From assembly GCF_900215355.1 (NCBI RefSeq), contig NZ_OBEA01000007.1, positions 124,001 to 188,000 on the forward strand: a stretch of 64,000 bases of DNA. The letters run 5' to 3'. Under the pieces are notes generated by a model. That model worked only from the letters and a program-made list of their open reading frames with translations, made no database searches and was not told where the DNA came from. Of this stretch, positions 38,318 to 46,657 are shown one piece after another (within the stretch, counting starts at the first letter, position 1; each line of letters starts with the position of its first letter). This DNA is from Pseudooceanicola antarcticus. GTDB lineage: Bacteria; Pseudomonadota; Alphaproteobacteria; Rhodobacterales; Rhodobacteraceae. Position numbers and translations under genes: made by a program.

Positions 38318-39724
38318 TCATGCCGGGCCCTCCGGCGGGTGGCTCTGCCATTCGCCGAGCCAGGGAAAATCGGGACCGAGGTCCGAGAGATCGCCCGCCC
38401 CGGACCAGTCCCGCAGGAAGCGCGCCATGTCGGCGGGCCCGGCCTGCGGCGGGCGGTAACGGGGCTGGCGGGGGCCGTCGCAAAGCGCGCCCGAGGCCGC
38501 GTAGCCGGGGCCCGACCAATCGTCCCAGGGGGCGTTCAGGTTGATGTGATCCCCCATGGCGCAATCCAGCCAGAGGCATTTGCCGACCGAGAAAAGCGAG
38601 GCATCGCTTATGGTTGGCGGCTCTGCTTCACTGATGGCATCACGGGCGACCCGGCGCGCCTCTGGCGCCTGGCCGTAGGGAGAGGCCTTGACGCCTTCAA
38701 ACCACTGGCGCCCGAGGTTGGTGCGCCGCTGCGCCATGCGGGGGCTGCCGTCATGGGTCAGCCGGCAGCGGTGGAAGACGAAGCCCCAGGGGGTCCGCGC
38801 ATGGGTCGCGGGGGCGGTCAGCCAGCAATGGGCATCGCGGTCGCCACGGGCGCGGATCTCGCAGCCCTCGAACCAGGCGGTGGCCTGGCCGAAGATGAAA
38901 TCCACGTCGCCTTCGATGTCGCAGCCAAAGAGGTAGCTGCGGCTGGTCGAGGCCTTGTCAGGCGATTGCAGGTAGAGCGTATCCTGCCAGCTGGAGAGGT
39001 GGACATGGCCCAGCGTCAGGCGGTCGGCCCCGGCCGACAGCAGTGCCACCGCCTGATGCTGGCCGCAGGGGAAGCGGCCCTGGGCATCGGCGCGGATGCC
39101 CTCGGGCGTCGCCTCGGGGCGCGAGCAGCCATAGGTGTTACGGATCGTCAGATTGTAAAGCTGCGTCTCAGGCGCCTCGATCCGCACCACGCTGGACAGA
39201 TGGGTGCTGAGGGTCCGGCGCGCGCCGATGTGGTCATGGATGGCGCGGGTCTCGGGTGACGCCTTGGCGAACTGGGCGTCGAAACGGGCAAGGTACTCGG
39301 TGCCGGGCATTTCGGCGTCGATGCTCTCGGCCAGGGTGGTGTCGGCGGGCGTGGTGCCGAGACCGATCAGCGTGAAGCTGAGGGGCGTGCCGTTCATCTT
39401 GACCTGCGGCAGGTAGAGCAGGCCCCCGTAGGTGCCGGGGGCGAGGCCGATCACCACGCGCCCACCCTGCCCGGCCTTGCGGGCGCGGGCGATGGCCTCT
39501 TCGACGGCCCGCTGCAGGGTGCCATCGCCGGGGGCAACGGTGATCGCGGGCGCCAGATCCGGCACGTCGCGCGGCGGGTCCCAGGGATCGTCGCGCAGGG
39601 CGGAAACGGGGCCCGCCCGGCGCAGAACCTCGGACAGGGTCACCTGCGCAGCCTCGGCCTCGGTCAGCATCGGACGGATGCCATGGTGGCGCAGGGCCCA
39701 GTCGTTGAGGCAGGCGGCCGTCAT
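38318..39724 (-). CDS. Pectin methylesterase (CE8), no signal peptide
   Basis: A 468-residue CE8 right-handed beta-helix esterase. Catalytic motifs: GQHQAVAL (221-228), SSWQDTLYL (244-252, catalytic Asp248), GDVDFIFG (272-279, nucleophile Asp275) and LGRQW near 347 (usually LGRPW). It removes methyl groups from galacturonate in pectin or oligomers. The N-terminus MTAACLNDWALRHHGIRPML has no hydrophobic export signal, so it is probably cytoplasmic, unlike most CE8 enzymes. It lies between the GH28-GH105 gene (four-base overlap) and udh. Confidence 0.9.
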   Translation of the reverse strand: MTAACLNDWALRHHGIRPMLTEAEAAQVTLSEVLRRAGPVSALRDDPWDPPRDVPDLAPAITVAPGDGTLQRAVEEAIARARKAGQGGRVVIGLAPGTYGGLLYLPQVKMNGTPLSFTLIGLGTTPADTTLAESIDAEMPGTEYLARFDAQFAKASPETRAIHDHIGARRTLSTHLSSVVRIEAPETQLYNLTIRNTYGCSRPEATPEGIRADAQGRFPCGQHQAVALLSAGADRLTLGHVHLSSWQDTLYLQSPDKASTSRSYLFGCDIEGDVDFIFGQATAWFEGCEIRARGDRDAHCWLTAPATHARTPWGFVFHRCRLTHDGSPRMAQRRTNLGRQWFEGVKASPYGQAPEARRVARDAISEAEPPTISDASLFSVGKCLWLDCAMGDHINLNAPWDDWSGPGYAASGALCDGPRQPRYRPPQAGPADMARFLRDWSGAGDLSDLGPDFPWLGEWQSHPPEGPA

Positions 39725-42306
39725 CCGCGCGCCTTCCGGGCGATCTCTGCCGCCGCTGCCATCATCAGCGGGCCGACGCCCTTGGCATCATCGGACACCC
39801 GGCGCTCGGAGACATAATAGGGGCCGGTGCCATCGCGGAAGCGGCCCTCGAACCAGCCGAGGCCGGCGACCCAGCACATCTCGACCATCGACGGCTTGCC
39901 CTCCACCTCGCGCAGCGCATAGGCGGTGAGATCGTCGAAGAGCATCGCGACATCGCCGTCGTAGAGGCCCAGTTCGGCGCCCTTCAGCAGGCCGTAGACG
40001 AACATCGCCGAGGCCGAGGTCTCGAGGTAGTTGCCCTCGAGCTCGGGCTCATCCAGCACCTGCAGCCAGAGGCCCTCGGGGCGGCGGTAGCTGGCGACGT
40101 CGGCCAGCAACTTGACGGTGCGGTCGCGCAGGGGCGCGAAACGCTCGGGTCCGACCAGTTCGGCCACGTCGACCAGCGCCATGACCAGCCAGCCAAGGGA
40201 GCGCGACCAATGGGCGTGGCTCATCCCCGTTTCCGGATCGCACCAGGGCTGCATTTTCGCCTCGTCGATGGCATGGGCGTAAAGGCCCGTCTTTTCGACG
40301 AAGAGCATCTTCAACGCGGTATCGAGCTGGGTCAGGCTGTCGGTGACATAGGCCTCCTGCCCCGTCGCCAGGCCGTAGCCGATCTGGAACGGCGGCCCCA
40401 TGTAGAGACCATCCAGCCAGACCTGCCAGGGGTAGCGCAGCTTGTGCCAGTAGACGCCCGAGCGGGTGCGGGGATGGGTGTCGAGCTGGCGGATCTCGAG
40501 CGCGGCGCATTGCATGTAGACCGGATCGCCGGTCTGCTCTGCGAGGTCCAGCAGGGCGCGGCCCGAGAGGATGTTGTCGATGTTGTATTCCGAGGGGTTG
40601 TAGCCTGCGAGGCTGGGGCCTTCGCCGATCTGGGCATCGACCATGCGCTTCATGGTGTCGCGCCAGTGGGCCTCTCCGGTCGCATCGGCCAGCAGCGCGA
40701 GGCCCCGGAAGATGCAGCCGTCCTCGTAGCACCAGCGGCCCTCCTTGTAGGGCTGCCAGGCGGCGAGGAAGTCGGTGAAATAGCGCGTCAGCACTTGCGG
40801 CGTCTCCTGTTCTTCGATCGGGATGACCTGCCCCGCCACTTCGGCGAAGTCGGACCAGAGCGCGCGGCCAGAGACCGCCTCGACCCCGTCGGCCATCAGC
40901 GGCACCTGCGGCGGGGCCGAGGGATCGAGCGAGGCGCGGAAGTTCATCAGCCGCACGCCGGTGACGGGGGCTTCGGGCAGACCAAGGACGGCCACGGCGC
41001 AGACCGCCACATCGGTGGCGATGACGTTCCGGAAGGTGATGTCGTGGATGCGCGGGGTGGTCTCGTCCACCGGCGCGGGGTTGCGGGACTGGACCTCGGG
41101 CGAGCGCCCGTCCGGGTCGCAGTAATAGAAGGCGTTGATCGCCAGCGGCGTGCCGACGCCCTGCATCAGTACGTCTGAGAAATGCACGCGGGCGACCTCT
41201 CCGCCCCTGCCCCTTCGGGTCTTGATCCTGAGGCCGCGGTCGGTGCCGATGAACTCGCAGGCGGTGACGGTGACATCGGTGATATCGCCGGACATCTCGG
41301 AGCCCAGCACCATGCCGCCGTGGCCGCGCTCCATCAGGCAGTGATGCACGTGCAGGCGGCGGGTGGGGGCCAGGTGATCGGCCAGCCCCTTCAGCGCGCC
41401 GGTGCCACGCTTGCCGGATTTCACCGCGATGCAGTCATCGCCCACAGAGAAATGGATGCCCGCGAGGGTCACATCGGTGCAGCTTTCGGGGTTGAGCCCG
41501 TCGGTGTTGGGGCTGTCGTGCGGGTTCTGGATCTTCAGGCCCGCGCAGGTCAGCCCGTCGATGCGGTAGGGATGCACCGTCCAGCTGGGGGAATTGCGCA
41601 CCGTGATGCCGGAGAGCTGGACATCGCGCCCATGGGCCAGGAAGAGCGCGCGCGGACGGCGGGCGTCGTCGCGGGTGTCCTTGGGCCAGGACCACCAGTC
41701 GCCGCGATCCCCGCCGGCATCCAGCGTGCCCAGGCCGGTGATCACCAGGCCGTCGCAGTCCACGGCGGTCAGCGGGGCGGCGAAGCTGGCTTCGGGCAGG
41801 CCTTCCCATGTGCCGATGACGCGGCCCGCGTCGTCGCGGGGCGGCAGGATGGGCCATGCGCTGCGGTCGTGCAGGGCGAAGAGCTCGGCCCCCTCTTCCA
41901 GCCAGAGCGTCATCTGCGCCCTGAGGAAGACGGGAGAGATGGCGAAACGGCCTGCGGGCACATGCAGGGTGCCGCCCTCGGGCAGCGCCGCCAGAGCCCG
42001 CGCGAAGGCCGGCGCGTTGTCGGCCAGATCGGGCGAGGCACCATGGTCGGTCACCTTGACCAGACCGGCGCAGGGGGCGGTGCGGAAGGACAGCGCCTGC
42101 CGCCCGATGGAGAATTCGTAGTCGGTGTCGGGGCTCAGCCCCTCGATGAAGACCGGCGCCACGCGGGTTTCACCGCGCGCGACGATGCGGCCCTCACCGG
42201 CGCAGCTCCAGCCCATGGGCGCGGCGAGCCCGTAGCGGGTGCCGGGCGGCGCCACCAGCAGGCAGGCGGTGCGCGACGAGACGGAGGCGAGCGAAAGCGC
42301 GGACAT
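39721..42306 (-). CDS. Polygalacturonase (GH28) fused to unsaturated galacturonyl/rhamnogalacturonyl hydrolase (GH105)
   Basis: An 861-residue two-enzyme protein. An N-terminal beta-sandwich-like segment (1-80) leads into a GH28 beta-helix with all four active-site motifs: NTDG (267-270), GDD (289-291), GHG (328-330) and RIK (360-362). From about residue 505 a GH105 (alpha/alpha)6 domain follows, with WLDGLYM (630-636, catalytic-type Asp632) and an earlier Asp in MVDAQIG. It would release saturated and unsaturated uronates from pectic oligomers. The ATG at 42306 is chosen by homology; the ribosome site is weak. No signal peptide is visible, implying cytoplasmic action. Confidence 0.9.
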   Translation of the reverse strand: MSALSLASVSSRTACLLVAPPGTRYGLAAPMGWSCAGEGRIVARGETRVAPVFIEGLSPDTDYEFSIGRQALSFRTAPCAGLVKVTDHGASPDLADNAPAFARALAALPEGGTLHVPAGRFAISPVFLRAQMTLWLEEGAELFALHDRSAWPILPPRDDAGRVIGTWEGLPEASFAAPLTAVDCDGLVITGLGTLDAGGDRGDWWSWPKDTRDDARRPRALFLAHGRDVQLSGITVRNSPSWTVHPYRIDGLTCAGLKIQNPHDSPNTDGLNPESCTDVTLAGIHFSVGDDCIAVKSGKRGTGALKGLADHLAPTRRLHVHHCLMERGHGGMVLGSEMSGDITDVTVTACEFIGTDRGLRIKTRRGRGGEVARVHFSDVLMQGVGTPLAINAFYYCDPDGRSPEVQSRNPAPVDETTPRIHDITFRNVIATDVAVCAVAVLGLPEAPVTGVRLMNFRASLDPSAPPQVPLMADGVEAVSGRALWSDFAEVAGQVIPIEEQETPQVLTRYFTDFLAAWQPYKEGRWCYEDGCIFRGLALLADATGEAHWRDTMKRMVDAQIGEGPSLAGYNPSEYNIDNILSGRALLDLAEQTGDPVYMQCAALEIRQLDTHPRTRSGVYWHKLRYPWQVWLDGLYMGPPFQIGYGLATGQEAYVTDSLTQLDTALKMLFVEKTGLYAHAIDEAKMQPWCDPETGMSHAHWSRSLGWLVMALVDVAELVGPERFAPLRDRTVKLLADVASYRRPEGLWLQVLDEPELEGNYLETSASAMFVYGLLKGAELGLYDGDVAMLFDDLTAYALREVEGKPSMVEMCWVAGLGWFEGRFRDGTGPYYVSERRVSDDAKGVGPLMMAAAAEIARKARG

Positions 42307-42363
42307 CGGGGTCTTTCGTGGCAGGCGCCGGACGGACAGCCGGCGGTCAGATGGGTCGAGGAT

Positions 42364-42390
42364 CGGGGCCGGCGCAGAGGTCCGGCCCCG
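42364..42390 (-). terminator. Hairpin after the oligogalacturonide-binding protein gene
   Basis: CGGGGCCGG / CCGGCCCCG form a perfect 9-bp stem with a 9-base loop, 52 bases past the binding-protein stop and 58 bases before the GH28-GH105 start. No T-run. It probably lowers read-through into the enzyme genes so that the binding protein is more abundant. Confidence 0.5.
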
Positions 42391-42441
42391 AAGGTCAGTC
42401 GTGGATCGGGCGCGGGACGCGCCCGACAGGATCAACCGGGA

Positions 42442-43698
42442 TCAGAGATCGTCGAGGAATTCCTGGATGCCGTAGAGCATCTCTTCGGCGGCTTCCTCGG
42501 CCGAGATCTCGCCATAGGCGAAGAGCTCGAGCGAGTCCTCGATGGCACCGCGCACGTCCTGGTCTTCCATGAAGGGGCTGATCGCCGGGCCGGTGGCGTT
42601 CAGCACCTGTTCCTGGGCCTTCAGCTGCATGGGCTGGAAGGCATCGGCCTCAGAGAGCTGCGACAGCGCGGCGGCGGAGGCAGGCACACCGCGGGCGGTG
42701 CCCATGGCGGCGATGCCTTCGGGCTCGTTCAGCATGCAGTTGACGATCTGGGCCGCGGCCTCGGGCTCGTCCGTATTGGCCGAGATCGAGAAGACCATGG
42801 AGGCCTTGCGGTAGATGCCTTCGGTCTTCTCGCCGTCCTGGGACAGCATGCCGACGTAATCAAGCTCCATCCCCTCGGCGAGCGGATCGGAGATCTTGAA
42901 GTAGGTGGAATCCCACTGCAGCGTGCCGGCGATCTCGCCCCTGGACCACTTGGGGTTCTCATGCAGCGCGATGTTGCCCGCCGCCGCCACGTCGCCCCAG
43001 GGCTGGATCACGTGATTGTCCACCAGCGACTGGTAGAAGGTGATGCCGTCGACGATGTCTTCCTTCGACCAGGTGACCTCGTTGGTGGTCGGGTCGATGA
43101 AGGGGGTGCCGGTCTTCTGGGTGACGTAGGCCTGCATGATCAGCGAGGCGTCCAGACCGATGCCCTCGAAGGGATAGTACTCCTCGCCCAGCTTCTCGGC
43201 GAAGACGGGGCCCGCGGCCTTCAGATCGTCCCAGGTCTGGGGCAGTTCGAGCCCGGCCTTGTCGTACATCGTCTTGTTGAAGACGAAGATCCGGCCGGTG
43301 GTCGACAGCGGCAGACCGTTCAGCTTGCCGTTGCGGGTGCCCGCGGCCAGCTGGTCTTCGGTCCAGTTGGAGAGGTCGATGGTGTCCGACAGTTCGTAGA
43401 GATCGGCGAAGCCGTCGCCGTTCTTCGAGAAGATCGGCAGCCAGGGCCAGTTGATCTGCATGATGTCGGCTTCGGTCTTGCCCGCGATCTGGGTGGCGAC
43501 CTTTTCAAAGTGGCCCGACCAGCCGGTGAATTCGGGCTGGATGGTGTGGCCGTGCTTCTCGCCACAGACCTTCAGCGCTTCCTGGGTTGCGGCATGGCGG
43601 CTGTCTCCTCCCCACCAGCTCATGCGCAGATCGGCGGCCTGGGCCGAGCCGCTGAGCGCGGTGCCGGCGAGTGCCATAGCAATAAACGTCTTTTTCAT
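42442..43698 (-). CDS. Sugar ABC transporter substrate-binding protein, probably oligogalacturonide-specific
   Basis: A 418-residue family 1 extracellular solute-binding protein with a Sec signal peptide (residues 1-21, cleavage after SAQA). The mature part begins ADLRMSWWGGDSRHAATQEAL, which resembles the TogB group of oligogalacturonide-binding proteins. Gene context supports a pectic oligomer ligand, as it lies among cytoplasmic pectin hydrolases. A hairpin downstream separates it from the enzyme genes. The ligand is inferred rather than demonstrated by sequence. Confidence 0.9.
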   Translation of the reverse strand: MKKTFIAMALAGTALSGSAQAADLRMSWWGGDSRHAATQEALKVCGEKHGHTIQPEFTGWSGHFEKVATQIAGKTEADIMQINWPWLPIFSKNGDGFADLYELSDTIDLSNWTEDQLAAGTRNGKLNGLPLSTTGRIFVFNKTMYDKAGLELPQTWDDLKAAGPVFAEKLGEEYYPFEGIGLDASLIMQAYVTQKTGTPFIDPTTNEVTWSKEDIVDGITFYQSLVDNHVIQPWGDVAAAGNIALHENPKWSRGEIAGTLQWDSTYFKISDPLAEGMELDYVGMLSQDGEKTEGIYRKASMVFSISANTDEPEAAAQIVNCMLNEPEGIAAMGTARGVPASAAALSQLSEADAFQPMQLKAQEQVLNATGPAISPFMEDQDVRGAIEDSLELFAYGEISAEEAAEEMLYGIQEFLDDL

Positions 43699-43725
43699 GT
43701 TTTCCTCCCTGAACAGACGTTGGTC

Positions 43726-44850
43726 TTAGTCGGCGGGCAGCGACACGTTCGCGCCGCTCTCCGCGTCGAAGATGTGGATATTCGCCCCGAGGGGACGCAG
43801 ACCCACCTGGTCGCCGCGCCCGATCTTCTTGTCGAGTTCGGCCGAGGGGACGACCACGACGAACTGGGCCCCCTCCACTTCCACGTGCAGGTTCACCTCG
43901 TGTCCGAGGAATTCGATATTGCTGACCGTGCCGGTGAAGGCATTGGCCTCATCCGCCGCGACCACCTGCAGGTGCTGCGGTCGGATGCCCAGCGTCACCG
44001 GCCCCTCCTGCGCGCTCAGGCGCGAGGCCAGGCCTTCGGCAACGGTGATCTTCTGGCTGCCGGCGGTGAGCACGGGCAGAGCGCCGTCATGGGTCAGGGT
44101 GCATTTGACCAGGTTCATCTCGGGCATGCCGATGAAGCCCGCGACGAAGTCATTGGCCGGGCGTTCATAGAGCGTCGTCGGATCGGCGACCTGCATGATA
44201 TGGCCGTCCTTCATCACGCAGATGCGGTCGCCCATGGTCATCGCCTCGACCTGGTCATGGGTCACGTAGACCACCGTCGCGGGCCGTCCCTCGGAGCGCA
44301 GGCGCTTGTGCAGGTCGGTGATCCGCACGCGCATCGAGGCGCGCAGCTTGGCGTCGAGGTTCGACAGCGGCTCGTCGAAGAGGAAGACCTCGGGGTGCTT
44401 GATCAGCGCGCGGCCCAGGGCCACCCGCTGGGCCTGCCCGCCCGAGAGCTGCTTGGGCAGCCGGTCGAGCAGCTGCTCGATCTCGAGGATGCCCGAGACC
44501 TCCTCTGTGGCGGTCTCGATCTCGGCCTTGGGCTTGCGCTTCAGCTTCAGCCCGAACGACAGGTTCCGGCGCACTTTCATATGCGGGTAGAGCGCATAGT
44601 TCTGGAACACCATGGCGATGCCGCGACGGCCGGGCACCAGGTCGTTGACCACCTGTTCGCCGATGCGAACCTCGCCGCCGGTGATGGTCTCAAGTCCCGC
44701 GATCATCCGCAGGGTGGTGGACTTGGCGCAGCCCGAGGGGCCCACGAGGACCATGAACTCGCCCTCTTCCACGTCCAGGTTGATGCCATGAACGGCCTTG
44801 AACCCGTTCCCGTAGGTCTTTTCGACCCCGCGCAGTTGCAACTCGGCCAT
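43726..44850 (-). CDS. Sugar ABC transporter ATP-binding protein (UgpC/MalK type) with a variant Walker A
   Basis: A 374-residue CUT1-type ATPase: an N-terminal nucleotide-binding domain with signature LSGGQAQRVALGRAL, Walker B VFLFDEP and H-loop VTHDQ, then a C-terminal regulatory TOBE/OB domain (VTLGIRPQHLQV). The P-loop reads GPSGCAKST, with Ala where nearly all P-loops have Gly before the Lys. The DNA is clear here (codon GCC). The start at 44850 overlaps the permease stop (ATGA). Such ATPases sometimes serve several importers; here it is encoded in the pectin unit. Confidence 0.93.
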   Translation of the reverse strand: MAELQLRGVEKTYGNGFKAVHGINLDVEEGEFMVLVGPSGCAKSTTLRMIAGLETITGGEVRIGEQVVNDLVPGRRGIAMVFQNYALYPHMKVRRNLSFGLKLKRKPKAEIETATEEVSGILEIEQLLDRLPKQLSGGQAQRVALGRALIKHPEVFLFDEPLSNLDAKLRASMRVRITDLHKRLRSEGRPATVVYVTHDQVEAMTMGDRICVMKDGHIMQVADPTTLYERPANDFVAGFIGMPEMNLVKCTLTHDGALPVLTAGSQKITVAEGLASRLSAQEGPVTLGIRPQHLQVVAADEANAFTGTVSNIEFLGHEVNLHVEVEGAQFVVVVPSAELDKKIGRGDQVGLRPLGANIHIFDAESGANVSLPAD

Positions 44851-45767
44851 CAGCCTTTCACCCCCCCTGTAGAGATGCCTTCGATGAAATATTTCTGGGC
44901 CATGAAGAAGACCGCGAGGCTTGGCGCCAGGGCGAGCACCGACATGGCGAGGATCTGGTTCCAGGCGAAGGCCTCGGTCGTGTCGATCGACAGCTTCAGC
45001 GCCAGGCTGACCGGATACTTGTCGACCGAGCTGAGGTAGATCAGCGGGCCGAGGAAGTCGTTCATGGTCCACATGAACTGGAACAGGCAGACCGAGATCA
45101 GCGCCGGCATCAGCATGGGCACGACGATGAAGATCAGCGTCTGCAGCGTGTTGGCCCCGTCGACGCGGGCGGCTTCCTCCATGTCGCGCGGGATGGCGCG
45201 CAGGAACTGGATGACCATGAAGACGAAGAAGGCATCGCCCGCCAGTGCCGAGGGCACCCAGAGCGGCAGGAAGGTGTTCAGCCAGCCCAGGTCCCGGAAC
45301 AGCAGGTACTGCGGGATGCGCGTCACCACGTTGGGCAGCAGCAGCGTGGCGATGACCGAGGCGAAGAGGATCTTCTTGCCCGGAAACTCGAAGCGGGCAA
45401 AGCCATAGGCCACCAGCGTGCAGGAGATCGCCGTGCCGATGGTCTTGGGGATGATGATCCACAGCGAGTTCATGAAGAACCGCCCGAAAGTATAGGCCGT
45501 CGAGGTCTGCCAGCCGTCGATATAGCCCTGGATGGTCGGATTGCTGGGCCAGAAGCCGGGCGAGGAGAACATCTCGGCGTTGGTCTTGAAGCTGGCGCCG
45601 ATGAGCCAGACCAGCGGGTAGACCATGATCAGGCCGACGACGGTCAGCAGCGTGTAGCGCAGCGCGGCGTTGAACCGGGCCTTGCGGCGCAGCTTGATTT
45701 CCAGCTGGGTGGGCGCTTCGCGCTCGCCGCTGCCGGAATGCTTGGGAAGATAGGAGAAGGCAGCCAT
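44850..45767 (-). CDS. Sugar ABC transporter permease (MalG/TogN type)
   Basis: A 305-residue inner-membrane permease with about six spans. The cytoplasmic EAA loop reads EEAARVDGANTLQTLIFIVVPMLMPALI, which docks on the ATPase. The ATG at 45767 has GGAG nine bases upstream; an in-frame start at 45806 would overlap the preceding permease. It pairs with the upstream permease. Confidence 0.93.
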   Translation of the reverse strand: MAAFSYLPKHSGSGEREAPTQLEIKLRRKARFNAALRYTLLTVVGLIMVYPLVWLIGASFKTNAEMFSSPGFWPSNPTIQGYIDGWQTSTAYTFGRFFMNSLWIIIPKTIGTAISCTLVAYGFARFEFPGKKILFASVIATLLLPNVVTRIPQYLLFRDLGWLNTFLPLWVPSALAGDAFFVFMVIQFLRAIPRDMEEAARVDGANTLQTLIFIVVPMLMPALISVCLFQFMWTMNDFLGPLIYLSSVDKYPVSLALKLSIDTTEAFAWNQILAMSVLALAPSLAVFFMAQKYFIEGISTGGVKG

Positions 45768-45772
45768 GTCAT

Positions 45773-46657
45773 TCAGCTCCGCTTGTCGCCTGCGTAGTAG
45801 ACCCACTTCTTGGACGACCAGAAGGCGATGAGCGTCAGCACCATGATGATGGCGAAGAGGACCCAGGCGATGGCCGATGCGTAGCCCATGTCGAAGCTCT
45901 TGAAGGCCTCGTCATAGATGTAGAGCGGGAGCAGATAGGTGGATTTCAGGGGGCCGCCCTGGGTGATGATGTAGGGGCCGTTGAATTCCTGGAACGCCTG
46001 CACGGTCTGCATGATCAGGTTGAAGAAGATCACCGGGGTGATCAGCGGCAGGGTGATCGAGCGGAAGATCTGCCAGGGCCCCGCACCGTCGATGGCCGCG
46101 GCCTCGTAGAGCGACTTGTCGACCGATTGCAGCGCCGCGAGGAAGATCACCATGGCCGAGCCGAACTGCCAGCAGCGCAGCAGGGTGATGGTGAAGAGCG
46201 CGTTTTCCGGGTCGCCGAACCAGTTGATGCCCTCGCCGCCGAGCGCGATGATCGCCATGTTCACCAGGCCGGTGTCGGCGAAGATGTAGCGCCACAGCAC
46301 CGCGATGGCGACCGAGCCGCCAAGGATCGAAGGCACGTAGTAGGCCGTGCGGAACAGGTTGATCGCCTTCAGCCGGTAGTTCAGCACCACCGCGATGAAC
46401 AGCGCGAAGACCAGCTTCAGTGGCACCGTGGTGAAGACGTAGATCAGCGTGACCTTCAGCGACTTGTCGAAGGTGCGATCGCGGGTGAAGAGCTTCTTGT
46501 AATTGTCGAGGCCCACGTACTCGGGCTTCGACAGCAGGTCATAGTCGGTGAAGCTGAGGTAGAAGGACGCGAGGAAGGGGAAGGCGATGAAGAGCGCCAG
46601 CCCGATCACATAGGGCGCCACGTACCAGAGGCCGACGTATTTGCTGTCTCCGCCCAT
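45773..46657 (-). CDS. Sugar ABC transporter permease (MalF/TogM type)
   Basis: A 294-residue inner-membrane permease with about six spans. It starts close to the first membrane helix (VGLWYVAPYVIGLALFIAFPFLASFYLSF) and has an EAA loop YEAAAIDGAGPWQIFRSITLPLITP. It is the first permease of the importer. Its start codon overlaps the stop of the upstream GH4 gene by one base, so enzyme and transporter are co-translated. Confidence 0.93.
   Translation of the reverse strand: MGGDSKYVGLWYVAPYVIGLALFIAFPFLASFYLSFTDYDLLSKPEYVGLDNYKKLFTRDRTFDKSLKVTLIYVFTTVPLKLVFALFIAVVLNYRLKAINLFRTAYYVPSILGGSVAIAVLWRYIFADTGLVNMAIIALGGEGINWFGDPENALFTITLLRCWQFGSAMVIFLAALQSVDKSLYEAAAIDGAGPWQIFRSITLPLITPVIFFNLIMQTVQAFQEFNGPYIITQGGPLKSTYLLPLYIYDEAFKSFDMGYASAIAWVLFAIIMVLTLIAFWSSKKWVYYAGDKRS

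Noticed and set aside
41182-45039. A 1285-codon open frame on the plus strand through the GH28-GH105 and transporter genes
   Set aside because: It is antisense to well-supported genes, rich in His/Arg/Gly/Gln with no recognisable domain, and typical of stop-poor reverse frames in high-GC DNA.
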